From NCBI RefSeq assembly GCF_013778325.1, contig NZ_JACEIB010000006.1, positions 372,001 through 436,000 of the forward strand: a DNA stretch of 64,000 bases. The letters are read 5' to 3'. Both the position numbers and the translations under genes were made by a program. Of the stretch, positions 13,059 through 21,209 are shown in pieces. The notes under the pieces were generated by a model that saw only the letters and a list, made by a program, of their open reading frames with translations, made no database searches and had not been told where the DNA came from. Positions within the stretch are counted from its first letter, which is position 1. Each line of letters begins with the position of its first letter. Source of the DNA: Sphingomonas chungangi (GTDB lineage Bacteria > Pseudomonadota > Alphaproteobacteria > Sphingomonadales > Sphingomonadaceae).

Positions 13059-13195
13059 TCGTCGACCGAACGCACGATAGGCCAAGCGATACACCGAAAC
13101 CATCCAAAGATCGAAGCGGGGAGGATGAGGGAAGCGTCCCGGTCGAGGGCAATGACGAGGGCCCGAAAGAGGATCAGAAGCCGATCGATCGATAG
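13055..13195 (+). CDS. Small disordered charged protein 3 (katE-coupled), 46 aa
   Basis: Third of three consecutive tiny ORFs. ATG 13055 overlaps the previous TGA. The product (MIVDRTHDRPSDTPKPSK...) is charged, Pro-rich and has few hydrophobic residues. It ends 40 bases from the convergent minus-strand gene stop at 13236. The repeated 4-base overlaps are the main support. Confidence 0.42.
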   Translation: MIVDRTHDRPSDTPKPSKDRSGEDEGSVPVEGNDEGPKEDQKPIDR

Positions 13196-13235
13196 TACAG
13201 TCCAAGGTCGACCAGGGAGGCGATCGCAACCCGCG

Positions 13236-13640
13236 TCATGGCGTCTGTTGCGTTCGTTTTGAGCTCAGGCGGCGGTGATTGGCGACGACGGCGCGGTGGA
13301 TCGGCCGGTGCGACCGGCCGGGCATCCGGCAGGCGATTTCGATCATTGACGTCCAATCCGACCACATTTGTGTTGGATTCCTGGACAGCGGTCGAAAGGC
13401 GAGCGTCATCGCATCGCGCTGAAGGGAGACGGCCGCCTTGCTCCAGGCTACCATCTTTTCGCCGACCATCCTCCGGAGTTCGGCATGGTCGGCCGACCAT
13501 GGATCGCTGATCGCATCTTGGATGGCCGGTAGCCGCCCCTGAACGACAAGCGGCGCAAACGTCATTGTTTCGACCATTCGCACACCCGCGTCCGCACACG
13601 CGACTGGTATCGTCCAGAGCCTCGCCCAGGCGGCGATCAT
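13236..13640 (-). CDS. Helical phasin-like small protein
   Basis: A 134-residue, mostly helical protein with an amphipathic centre (LRRMVGEKMVAWSKAAVSL) and a basic tail, reminiscent of phasins that coat polyhydroxyalkanoate granules; this is a resemblance only. ATG 13640 is 16 bases after the upstream stop; a GTG at 13670 or the longer frame to 13733 is possible. It is the last gene of the minus-strand operon. The next plausible minus-strand terminator is at 12759-12731, so its 3' UTR would run antisense to the three small plus-strand ORFs. Confidence 0.6.
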   Translation of the reverse strand: MIAAWARLWTIPVACADAGVRMVETMTFAPLVVQGRLPAIQDAISDPWSADHAELRRMVGEKMVAWSKAAVSLQRDAMTLAFRPLSRNPTQMWSDWTSMIEIACRMPGRSHRPIHRAVVANHRRLSSKRTQQTP

Positions 13641-13656
13641 GCCCCCCGCGGAGCCC

Positions 13657-13845
13657 TCAACCACGGGCCGTGCTCTGCGCGCGAGCGGTGCGTGCGGCTT
13701 CGAGAAGGCTGCTGCCCGTCTCTTCGGCCGCATCGGCCGTCATCGAGATCGCTATCCCGTCCGGTCCGTCGAGCAGCACAATACCTTGCTCGGCGACCGC
13801 CTGGCCGCCTTTTTCGAAGGGGGCGGGCGTACGCGCTTCATCCAT
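13657..13845 (-). CDS. Small conserved-type hypothetical protein, 62 aa
   Basis: Begins MDEARTPAPFEKGGQAVAEQ and contains VLLDGPDGIAISMTADAA, a compact acidic pattern I associate with short sphingomonad hypotheticals. The start overlaps the stop of the Crp/Fnr gene by 8 bases (ATGGATGA), and GGAGA lies about 7 bases upstream. It is therefore very likely translated from the same mRNA as the regulator. No function can be assigned. Confidence 0.65.
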   Translation of the reverse strand: MDEARTPAPFEKGGQAVAEQGIVLLDGPDGIAISMTADAAEETGSSLLEAARTARAQSTARG

Positions 13846-14596
13846 GGCTGGTCTCCATTGTCGCGGCCTGTGACCCGGGCACACCCGCTTTGACATACAG
13901 ATAGGTCGGATCGAACTGGGCGATCCGTTCGAGCCGTTCGAGATCCGCGATCTCGACTCGCGAGGATCTGAATGTGCAGATGCGTTCCTCGCGCATCATG
14001 CGCAGCACGCGGTTGACGTGAATGCTGGTCAGCCCGGTGATCTCGGACAGGTCGGTCTGGGTGATCGGGAGATCGAAACCCGATCCGTCGCTTCGCCCGA
14101 TGGCCCCCAATCGGACGTTGGTCTCGGCCAGGAAGTGGGCGACACGTCCGCCGGCATCCAGGCGGCCAAGGCGAAAGAGCCACTCGCGGTGCATGGCGGC
14201 ATCGAGTAGCGTCGATGCCCAGAGCTTGCGGGCAAATTCCGCATCCCTGTCGGTAAGTTGCTTTAGCGCGCTATGCGGAACGTTGGCGATCTCCACCTCG
14301 GTTAATGTTGCGATCGAGTGGTCGAGCACCTCGAGCGGGTAGCCGTGAAGGTCGACAAAATCGCCGGGCACATGGAATGCGACGACCTGCCGCCGGCCCT
14401 CCAGGTCATCGATATACCGGATCATGAACCCGTTGATGAGCATGGTACTCTGGCGAAGCGCATCGCCGCGCTCGAGCAGCGTCGATCGTGCCGGCAGGCG
14501 ACGCCGCTCCGTAACCGCCCGTTCCAGCATCGCGCGCTCGTCCTCGCTCAGCTGGGCGATGGTGCGGTTGCGCAGGAAAAGCTCCATGCTCCTCAT
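13838..14596 (-). CDS. Crp/Fnr family transcriptional regulator
   Basis: A 252-residue regulator with an N-terminal cyclic-nucleotide-binding-like beta-roll (~25-120, VVAFHVPGDFVDLHG) and a C-terminal winged helix with recognition region TDLSEITGLTSIHVNRVLR (~178-200). No Fnr-type N-terminal cysteine cluster is visible, so it is not an FeS oxygen sensor. Its start overlaps the glycosyltransferase stop upstream (ATGA), and its stop overlaps the next ORF. A regulator embedded in the middle of a biosynthetic operon suggests feedback on the operon. A second ATG three codons in has GAGGAG close by. Confidence 0.88.
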   Translation of the reverse strand: MRSMELFLRNRTIAQLSEDERAMLERAVTERRRLPARSTLLERGDALRQSTMLINGFMIRYIDDLEGRRQVVAFHVPGDFVDLHGYPLEVLDHSIATLTEVEIANVPHSALKQLTDRDAEFARKLWASTLLDAAMHREWLFRLGRLDAGGRVAHFLAETNVRLGAIGRSDGSGFDLPITQTDLSEITGLTSIHVNRVLRMMREERICTFRSSRVEIADLERLERIAQFDPTYLYVKAGVPGSQAATMETSHG

Positions 14597-15492
14597 GTCT
14601 TACCAACGATCGCCAGGGCACCATGATCCTTTCGGACGTTTCGCTGAGTGTCGCCCGAACGAGCGAGCCGAGATGCGGCGATCTCGTCAACGGTAGGCAT
14701 GCGGAGTAGCCCGAGCCGATCCCCCGTCCAGTCAACGAGACCCATGTCGGCAAAGGATGTGAGCCAGCCCTCCATCGGCCAGCATCCCCAACGTTTATAG
14801 AAGAGGCTCGCATTCGCGACGATGTCCGCGAGGTGCTGGACCGGCGGGTCGAAGCTTTCATGATGCTGGTGGCAGGCAATCGCGCCGCCCACGAATACGA
14901 GCGGCAACCCGGCCGCGTTGGCTCGAAAGCCGAAATCGGTATCCTCCGCTCCATAGCCGCGAAAGCCTTCGTCGAAACCGCCGAGCGCCTCGAACGTCCC
15001 CGCGCGGATCGCGAACGCCAGCGACCAGAAGAGGCCGGGATTGGTCTCGCGCCGCGTGCCGGACATGGGGAAGTCGCGGACCGGATGCCGTGTTCCCGTC
15101 TTGAGAAGATCCGCTTCCCGCCAGTCGCCTCTCGCATCCTCGGGGCCAAGATAGCGGATATCGGCGCACAGCAGCGCATCGTCGGCGGCGAGCGTGTCAT
15201 CGAGCCGATCAAGGCAAGCCGACATCGGGATGCAATCGACGTCGAGGAAAACGAGATGGGTCTGGCGTGCGATATGCGCGGCGCGGTTACGGGCCTCGGC
15301 CAGCGGAAGGCCGGTGGTTTCGAACCGATCTATCCAGATCGGGAAAGGAGCGTCATCGATCGTAACAGGCGTATCGCTCATATCGACGACAATCAGTTCG
15401 TCGGGCTGACGGGCGCTGCGGCGCAGCCCTTCGACGAGCTGGCCAAGATGGCCCTCGCGGTTGCGGACGAGAGTGCAGACCGAGAGCCCCAT
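14593..15492 (-). CDS. Family 2 glycosyltransferase
   Basis: A 299-residue GT-A enzyme. LSVCTLVRNREGHL opens the fold, DVDC (VFLDVDCIP) is the metal-binding DXD-type motif, and GGFDEGFRGYGAEDTDF is the acceptor/base region of GT2 and galactosyltransferase C-domains. ATG 15492 is chosen because it shares one base with the methyltransferase stop (TGATG); a start at 15507 is possible. It should add one sugar from an NDP-sugar at the cytoplasmic face. Fourth glycosyltransferase of the operon. Confidence 0.85.
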   Translation of the reverse strand: MGLSVCTLVRNREGHLGQLVEGLRRSARQPDELIVVDMSDTPVTIDDAPFPIWIDRFETTGLPLAEARNRAAHIARQTHLVFLDVDCIPMSACLDRLDDTLAADDALLCADIRYLGPEDARGDWREADLLKTGTRHPVRDFPMSGTRRETNPGLFWSLAFAIRAGTFEALGGFDEGFRGYGAEDTDFGFRANAAGLPLVFVGGAIACHQHHESFDPPVQHLADIVANASLFYKRWGCWPMEGWLTSFADMGLVDWTGDRLGLLRMPTVDEIAASRLARSGDTQRNVRKDHGALAIVGKT

Positions 15493-16076
15493 CAGCGACG
15501 GCGCCACAGATCGAGCCGGTAGCCGTCATTGCGATCGGTTCTTTCGGCGACGAAGACTGATTTCAGATCCGACCAGAGCGATCCAACAGCCTCGTCCGCG
15601 CTATGCGGATAGTCGGTCTCCCCGGTATAATGAACGAGGATGACCCTTCCGCCGGACGCCACCCCGTCCCGCAGCCATTCGCTGGCACGATCAAGATCGA
15701 CCACGCCCCAATAATAGACAACCTCGGACAGGATCACGAGATCGAAGGCGGCGGCGTGCGGCGTTTCCTTCGGAAAAGCCATCTGAGCCAGATCGAGACC
15801 GGGACGATCACCCACCCGCTCCCGCGCCTTGGCGAGCGCCTTGCTCGAGATATCCACCGCCAGGAGGCTATCGCACAGAGCGACGAGCTTCTCGGTCAGC
15901 ACTCCGTGCGCGCAGCCAATCTCCAACGCACGGGCGTAGCGGCGATCAGCGATCGCATCATGCGTCGCCTGAAATTTCTTGGCTTCGTAGTCGCTCGACG
16001 CCAGATCCCAGGGGTCGTCGTCGGCGGCGAAGATGTCGTCGAAATAGGTTGCGTCGAGGCTCGACCGGCTCATCAT
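15492..16076 (-). CDS. NodS-like SAM-dependent methyltransferase
   Basis: A 194-residue class I methyltransferase. ALEIGCAHGVLTEKL is motif I (SAM binding), LLAVDIS motif II and FDLVILSEVVYYW motif IV. The start region (FDDIFAADDDPWDLASSDYE) matches the NodS group, whose founder N-methylates the deacetylated amino sugar of Nod factors. The start overlaps the PIG-L stop (ATGA), directly pairing methyltransferase with deacetylase. Amino-sugar N-methylation is therefore an attractive but untested role. Confidence 0.82.
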   Translation of the reverse strand: MMSRSSLDATYFDDIFAADDDPWDLASSDYEAKKFQATHDAIADRRYARALEIGCAHGVLTEKLVALCDSLLAVDISSKALAKARERVGDRPGLDLAQMAFPKETPHAAAFDLVILSEVVYYWGVVDLDRASEWLRDGVASGGRVILVHYTGETDYPHSADEAVGSLWSDLKSVFVAERTDRNDGYRLDLWRRR

Positions 16077-16738
16077 GACAAACGTCTCCGCAGGGTCAGG
16101 CAATCAGCCGCCGGCATGCGCTGCGTCCTGGTGTCGAGGCGGAAGCCATCCCCGAAGAGCGGGGAGAGCTGGCTCCTGTGAGCCCGCAAGGCTTGACGGC
16201 GGCGCGCCGGCGGCATCCGGCAGGTATGGTAGCGACGACAAGCTTCGCCGGGCGCTGTTCCCCAGACATGGTAGGAAAAGAGCGTGACCCCGCGTCGGGC
16301 GTGGCGGATCGCGGCCTGCGCCAGATGCCAGGCTGCGACATGGTCGCAATGATGCTCCTGAACGTCGCTGACCGCGATGGCGTCGATCCGCCGGTCGCGC
16401 AGCCACGCACCGAGCCGCTGGGCGGCACGGCGGAATTCCAAGCCGTCGCGAGGGTGGGGGTTGGCGTCTTTCCAGCCAAGGCAGTCGATCATGGACCGAT
16501 CACCGCCCAGGCGATGCAAAGCGTGCCCGGCCTCGCGTTGGCGCGCCCGGGCAAGCCCGGCTGTGCCGGGCGGATGCGACCCCGTACCGTCCGTCAGATA
16601 GACAATACCGTGGAGCCGGCCGGAGCGGGCGGTCTCGGCGATCAACGCGCCCGCGCCCAGCGTCTCGTCGTCCGGATGGGGCGCGATGACGAGCCATCGC
16701 GCCATGGTCCATGGGCTCGACGATAGCGGTAGCGACAT
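16073..16738 (-). CDS. PIG-L family de-N-acetylase
   Basis: A 221-residue LmbE/PIG-L-type zinc hydrolase. The metal/catalytic motif PHPDDETLGAG lies near residues 20-30, followed by VYLTDGTGSHPP, and a later histidine cluster HHCDHVAAWH supplies the third ligand. The family removes N-acetyl groups from GlcNAc conjugates. ATG 16738 overlaps the acyl-CoA dehydrogenase-like stop (TGATG). In this operon it likely exposes an amine for the NodS-like methyltransferase or for acylation. Confidence 0.88.
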   Translation of the reverse strand: MSLPLSSSPWTMARWLVIAPHPDDETLGAGALIAETARSGRLHGIVYLTDGTGSHPPGTAGLARARQREAGHALHRLGGDRSMIDCLGWKDANPHPRDGLEFRRAAQRLGAWLRDRRIDAIAVSDVQEHHCDHVAAWHLAQAAIRHARRGVTLFSYHVWGTAPGEACRRYHTCRMPPARRRQALRAHRSQLSPLFGDGFRLDTRTQRMPAADCLTLRRRLS

Positions 16739-17847
16739 CACCACAATCTGTCGTCCGAGCGCCAGACGTCTCGCGCGAGCAAGGCTTGCGCGGCGCAATC
16801 GCGTGCATGATCGGGACCGGCCTGCCGCAGATAGAGCGCAAGGTCGCGGCTGATCTTGTCGACCCGTTCGCCGTCGAAGGCACTGCGCGTTCCGAGCAGG
16901 CGCGCGCTTGCCTCCATCACATCGAGCCCGGCGCGCTCGACCACCCCTCGAGCGAGCCTGGCAAGGCTGACCGCATCGTCTTCGTCGGCGGCGGCGCGCC
17001 GTGCGGCTTCGCGGACCCAGAATCCGGCAGTCCGCGCCGCGACATAGGCATCGGCGAGCCGCGCGCGCTGGACGGGGTCATGGCGCGCATTCTCGCCAAG
17101 CGCGCGGACGGTCTCGGCGAGTAGCGCCTCGACGCCGCCGAGCTGCGCTGCACAGAAACGCCAGGCGCCGGCCGTGAAGCGGGGGTCGCGGTCATAATCG
17201 CCGGGTTGCCCCAGCCACATGGCGGGCGCAACGGAGCATCCGGTCAGATCATAACGACCGCTGGCGCTCGCTCGCATGCCGCGGACGCGCCAAGCCGACA
17301 GGTTGGTCCTTTCGGGAGCCTTGGCCGGCACGATCGCAAGACGGCGGGGGCCGTCCGACCACGCTACGGTTGCGAGCGCATAGTCAAGTCCGCCCGCGCC
17401 GCTCGCGAACATCTTGGAGCCGGTGAGCGTCGTGCTGTCAGCCTCGAGGCGAACACCGGGTGGAGGCTCGGTCGCCCAGACGCCGAACCACGACCCCGCC
17501 TCCAACATGGCACCCAGCCAATCTAGCTGCGCGGAGGTTGCGTACCAGCCGAACAGGCAAAGCGCGTTGATATGACCTTCGAACAGACGCCCGATACTGA
17601 GATCGCCTCGGCCGACGATGCGCAGCGCGTTCAAGAGCGCATCATTGCGCGCGACTTCGTTTGGAAAATTCTCGCCCCCGGCAGCCGGGGGCGCGAAGCG
17701 GCGATGCAGGCCGACCGCCGACAGGACAGCGAGACTATCGACCGGAAACAGTGGTGCGGCGTCGTAGCGCGCGCCAAGCCCGGCCAATATTTCGACGATA
17801 TCGTCGAGCTGTGCCTCGACCGGGGAGGGGGCTAGGTGACCCGTCAT
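16738..17847 (-). CDS. Acyl-CoA dehydrogenase-like flavoprotein
   Basis: A 369-residue protein with an acyl-CoA dehydrogenase layout: N-terminal helices, a central beta-domain with WFGVWATEPPPG and LTGSKMFASGAGGLDYAL (flavin/substrate region), and a C-terminal helical domain. Whether the catalytic base is retained cannot be decided by eye. The start overlaps the upstream glycosyltransferase stop (ATGA). Within a glycan cluster it could desaturate or otherwise process an acyl chain for a glycolipid, or act on an amine or sugar substrate. Confidence 0.78.
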   Translation of the reverse strand: MTGHLAPSPVEAQLDDIVEILAGLGARYDAAPLFPVDSLAVLSAVGLHRRFAPPAAGGENFPNEVARNDALLNALRIVGRGDLSIGRLFEGHINALCLFGWYATSAQLDWLGAMLEAGSWFGVWATEPPPGVRLEADSTTLTGSKMFASGAGGLDYALATVAWSDGPRRLAIVPAKAPERTNLSAWRVRGMRASASGRYDLTGCSVAPAMWLGQPGDYDRDPRFTAGAWRFCAAQLGGVEALLAETVRALGENARHDPVQRARLADAYVAARTAGFWVREAARRAAADEDDAVSLARLARGVVERAGLDVMEASARLLGTRSAFDGERVDKISRDLALYLRQAGPDHARDCAAQALLARDVWRSDDRLW

Positions 17848-18896
17848 GCGGAGCGGCTCCGTGTCCTGATGGTTTCGTCCGAAAGCATCTCGAGCCAACG
17901 CGCGACCCGCCCCGCGCCGCCGCCCCGGGTCAGCCGCTGTGCGATCGCCGGATCGATCCGCAGCGCGCGTTCGACCAGTCCCGGCCATTGGCCTGGTTCG
18001 GGCCAGACCGCGGGCACGATCGCTGCGCCGAGCGCGCTCAAGCGCTCTGCTTTCGCCGCCTGTTCATCATACGGCCGCTGTTCGGGTATGCAGACGAACG
18101 GCTTGCGATGGGCGAGCACCGCCGAGACCAGACCGTCTCCACCCGCGCCCACAACGACAGCGGCGCGCGCGATCATCGTCTCGGCATCGTCCACCCAGCC
18201 GCGAAATTCCAGATTAGGCGGCATGTCGGCCGGTATCGTGGCCGGCCCGATCACCTGCCACCGGAAGGCCGGTGTCGCACTCGCGGCATCGGCCCAGAGT
18301 TCGCCACTCGACGATCCGCCACCGCGTCCGACCACGCCCAGCACGACATCGTCATCGACCCGGACGGCTGTGGCCGTATCGGCGATCATGGGCGCATAGA
18401 AGGTCTTGCCGCGGATCGCTTTTGGTAGGCGATCCACTTCAAGCTCCGGATGAAAGGGCGCCAGCAATGCGGCGGCGCCGCGGAAGGCGTCCAAATGCGG
18501 GCGGTCGAAGCGGCGACCGCTCAGCCGGACATATACCGTCGGGACCGACGCCAGGCGGGCGAGCATCGCGACCTCGACCGACACGTCGACCACCATCAAC
18601 CCGGGCCGGGTCTTGGCGATCCAGTTCGCGATCAGCGCGGTACGCTGGCGGACGCCTTCATGATCGATTGGCACATAATGCAGCGACGAGGGCCGTTCGC
18701 CATGATCCCGCCCATCGAAGCCCGCGCCACTCATACGGTCGTCAGGCAGGTCGATTGCCGCGACATGCTTGGTGCGACCAGCGAGGCCCGTGCCGAGCAG
18801 GGTGACGGGGGTCTGCAGGGCGCTGGCAATCGCCAGCGCCCGTTGGCGGTGGCCGTCGCCATGATGGTGGACATAATATCCAATGGGACGGCTCAT
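17844..18896 (-). CDS. MurG/GT28-like glycosyltransferase
   Basis: A 350-residue GT-B protein. YYVHHHGDGHRQRALAIA is the glycine/histidine-rich N-terminal loop of MurG-like enzymes, and the C-terminal half has FRGWVDDAETMIARA and VVVGAGGDGLVSAVL followed by KPFVCIPEQRPYDEQ, the nucleotide-sugar-binding region. ATG 18896 overlaps the preceding GT2 stop (ATGA). Acceptor and donor are unknown; UDP-sugars are usual for the fold. Confidence 0.78.
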   Translation of the reverse strand: MSRPIGYYVHHHGDGHRQRALAIASALQTPVTLLGTGLAGRTKHVAAIDLPDDRMSGAGFDGRDHGERPSSLHYVPIDHEGVRQRTALIANWIAKTRPGLMVVDVSVEVAMLARLASVPTVYVRLSGRRFDRPHLDAFRGAAALLAPFHPELEVDRLPKAIRGKTFYAPMIADTATAVRVDDDVVLGVVGRGGGSSSGELWADAASATPAFRWQVIGPATIPADMPPNLEFRGWVDDAETMIARAAVVVGAGGDGLVSAVLAHRKPFVCIPEQRPYDEQAAKAERLSALGAAIVPAVWPEPGQWPGLVERALRIDPAIAQRLTRGGGAGRVARWLEMLSDETIRTRSRSA

Positions 18897-19810
18897 GCCG
18901 GGTTCCATTCGGGCAGGGGCATGTCGCAGGGCATCGGGGGCAGCGCGCGTTCCGCAAGCGCGACATCTTCCTTTCCCGACAGGCGCAGCGTCCGCCGCCA
19001 TTCCGCCCGATCGCGCCAATGCTGAAAGGCGGGCACCAGTGGCACCGTCGCCTTATCGCAAGCTTGGCCCCAGCGCGCCATGTCGGCCGCCATTCCGCCT
19101 TCGGCCCGCCCGACCGCGCGCGGCGAGGTTCGCGTCCAGACACTCTGCGGATGGACGAGCCTGCCGCCGGCCGCGACCGCAGCGTCAACGAGCGCGCGAT
19201 CCTCGCCGCACGGGATCGGCGGCACACCGCCGGCGCGGCGATAGAGGGCGATGCTGAGCATCAGGCTCGCGCCGGTATGATCGCCGTGGCGGGGCGCAAC
19301 GTCCCACTCGCTGGGATCAATCTGATCCTCAATGGTACGGACATGGTGCCAATAGAGGTCAAAGCGCCGCCGCAGGGCAAGCAACCCCGGCCCGCATTCT
19401 GCGTCCTCTTCGTCGAGCTCGATCCGGCCGCCGATGATCCGGTCATGACCCGCGACCGCAAGATTGGCCGCGATCCAGTCTTCGGGCGGCCGACAATCCG
19501 CATCGGTGGAGATGAGATAGCCGTCGTCGCCGTCGAGCACGTCACATCCGAGCGCCATCGCCGCGCGACGCGCGGATCCGGCATGGGCGTACGCCTCCGC
19601 AAAGCTGATCTCTTCGAGAGAAAGCAGGACGCGACCCTGGGTCGCATGCACCGCATCCCATGCGCGCGCAACCGTCGCGTCTGCGCTGTTATTCACGCTC
19701 AGCGCAAGGCGAACGGGTTGGCCGATCGATTGCCGACCCAGTGCTTCGATCAATGTCCCGATGCGGTCCGCTTCATTTCGCGCGGGCACGCACACGCAAA
19801 ACAGCATCAT
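18893..19810 (-). CDS. Family 2 glycosyltransferase
   Basis: A 305-residue GT-A enzyme beginning FCVCVPARNEADRIGTLIEAL, with STDADCRPPEDW as the DXD-containing segment and GEDRALVDAAVAAGG as the later acidic motif. Two ATGs are adjacent (19810, 19807); the first overlaps the GT4 stop (ATGA). It is the second cistron of the operon. No transmembrane segments, so it probably acts on a cytosolic or membrane-bound acceptor without secretion. Confidence 0.84.
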   Translation of the reverse strand: MMLFCVCVPARNEADRIGTLIEALGRQSIGQPVRLALSVNNSADATVARAWDAVHATQGRVLLSLEEISFAEAYAHAGSARRAAMALGCDVLDGDDGYLISTDADCRPPEDWIAANLAVAGHDRIIGGRIELDEEDAECGPGLLALRRRFDLYWHHVRTIEDQIDPSEWDVAPRHGDHTGASLMLSIALYRRAGGVPPIPCGEDRALVDAAVAAGGRLVHPQSVWTRTSPRAVGRAEGGMAADMARWGQACDKATVPLVPAFQHWRDRAEWRRTLRLSGKEDVALAERALPPMPCDMPLPEWNPA

Positions 19811-20922
19811 GCGACGTTTGCGATCGCAGTCATGCGATCATCGATCAACGGCTCGTCTGGAAGGATTAACGGCGGTTCAGCCGTCATTTCGGCGTAGACC
19901 TGCTCGTAGGCATCGACCATCGCCTCTGCATCGCAGACGCGTTCGGCACGCTCGCGACACGCGGCGCGCCTGAGGTCGACGGCTTGGAGCGCCGCAGCCG
20001 CGAGCGAGGAGACATCGTCCGGCTCCGCCAGCACGCCGCAACGTTCATCAAGGATCGCCGGCACGCCGCCACGTCGGAATGCCGCCACGGGCGTGCCGCA
20101 GGCGAGCGCCTCCGCGACCACAAGACCATAGGGTTCTTCCCAGCGCGGCGTGCACAAAGCCGCTTTCGCGCCGCCGACCAGCGCCGCAAGGGCATCATGA
20201 TCGAGATGACCGACATGGATCACGTCGGCCCCGAGCATCGGTCGGATCAGGCGGTCAAAATAGCCCGGATCCGAGATCGGACCAGCGATACGCAACGGCA
20301 GGCCTGCTTCTCGTGCAGCAGCGATCGCGAGGTCCAATCCTTTTTCCGGGACGATCCGACCATACCAGACCAGATACGCTTCGGCGGCACACTCGAGCGA
20401 CGCCGGGAATTGGGTAAGATCGATGCCGTTTGGAATGACCCGGTCGACCCGAGTCGCCTCGCGCCACAAGGCGGCTGTCGCTTCGGAAACTGCCACGTAG
20501 CGAATCCTGGCCTTGCTCAAGCGAACGCCGCTCTCCAGCCAGCAGAAGGGCGGCGTGTGCAGGGTCGTCAGCATCGGGGTCGCGATCGTGTCGGCCATGC
20601 TCACAGGAAGGTAATGCAGCGAGTTGTTATGGATGACGTCGAAGCCGCGCGAACGCAGATCGGTCATCAGGCGCAGATAGGCGTGATGCTCCCGAAAAAA
20701 CGCAATGTCGTTCGCCTCGTCCGTGCCAACACCCAGCAGCGACGTCTCGTCGCAGATCGCCTCGACGCCAAGGGCAGGATCGGAGCGGGTGGACGCGAAG
20801 AGCGTCACATCATGACCCCTGCGGCGCAGCGAGCGGGCAAGCATGTGGGTATGCATTTCGAGGCCGCCAGCAAAGGGCTCGCTGATTGCGTGCTTCAAAT
20901 GAGCGATGATAGCTATCCGCAC
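19807..20922 (-). CDS. Family 4 glycosyltransferase
   Basis: A 371-residue GT-B retaining glycosyltransferase. The acceptor domain has GGLEMHTHMLARSLRRRGHDV, and the donor domain has YGRIVPEKGLDLAI and the E-x7-E motif EEPYGLVVAEALACGTPV. It is the first gene of the long minus-strand operon. The 287-base gap to the ferritin-like gene should hold the promoter; GGAAA-N16-GTTA near 21038-21014 on the minus strand loosely resembles an EcfG site but is not convincing. Confidence 0.88.
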   Translation of the reverse strand: MRIAIIAHLKHAISEPFAGGLEMHTHMLARSLRRRGHDVTLFASTRSDPALGVEAICDETSLLGVGTDEANDIAFFREHHAYLRLMTDLRSRGFDVIHNNSLHYLPVSMADTIATPMLTTLHTPPFCWLESGVRLSKARIRYVAVSEATAALWREATRVDRVIPNGIDLTQFPASLECAAEAYLVWYGRIVPEKGLDLAIAAAREAGLPLRIAGPISDPGYFDRLIRPMLGADVIHVGHLDHDALAALVGGAKAALCTPRWEEPYGLVVAEALACGTPVAAFRRGGVPAILDERCGVLAEPDDVSSLAAAALQAVDLRRAACRERAERVCDAEAMVDAYEQVYAEMTAEPPLILPDEPLIDDRMTAIANVA

Positions 20923-21209
20923 GCGACCCTCCGCAAGGCCGCGCAGACGGTTCGCGGCAGGATCGGATTCAACGAGCTCGAGCCAAACAATATCCGTTGA
21001 TTTGGATTAGTGTAACTCTTGCTGCAGATTAGTTTCCGGTACGTTTTGACTATAGAACGCGAAGCCGCCGGCATCTTGCTGTTTAATTTCAGTTTAGGGG
21101 CAGGATACAGCCCTTATGGCGAGAAGAGCACCCGCAGTTGTATGGACGTTGACGCGACCGGCGCTGCGATTTATCCGGCCGGGCGAAACTGGTCCGACCG
21201 AACCAATCC

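Noticed and set aside
20923-21209. EcfG-like boxes before the glycan operon and the ferritin-like gene
   Set aside because: GGAAA-N16-GTTA, and GGAAC-N16-GCTT further left of the ferritin start, deviate from consensus in both elements or spacing.
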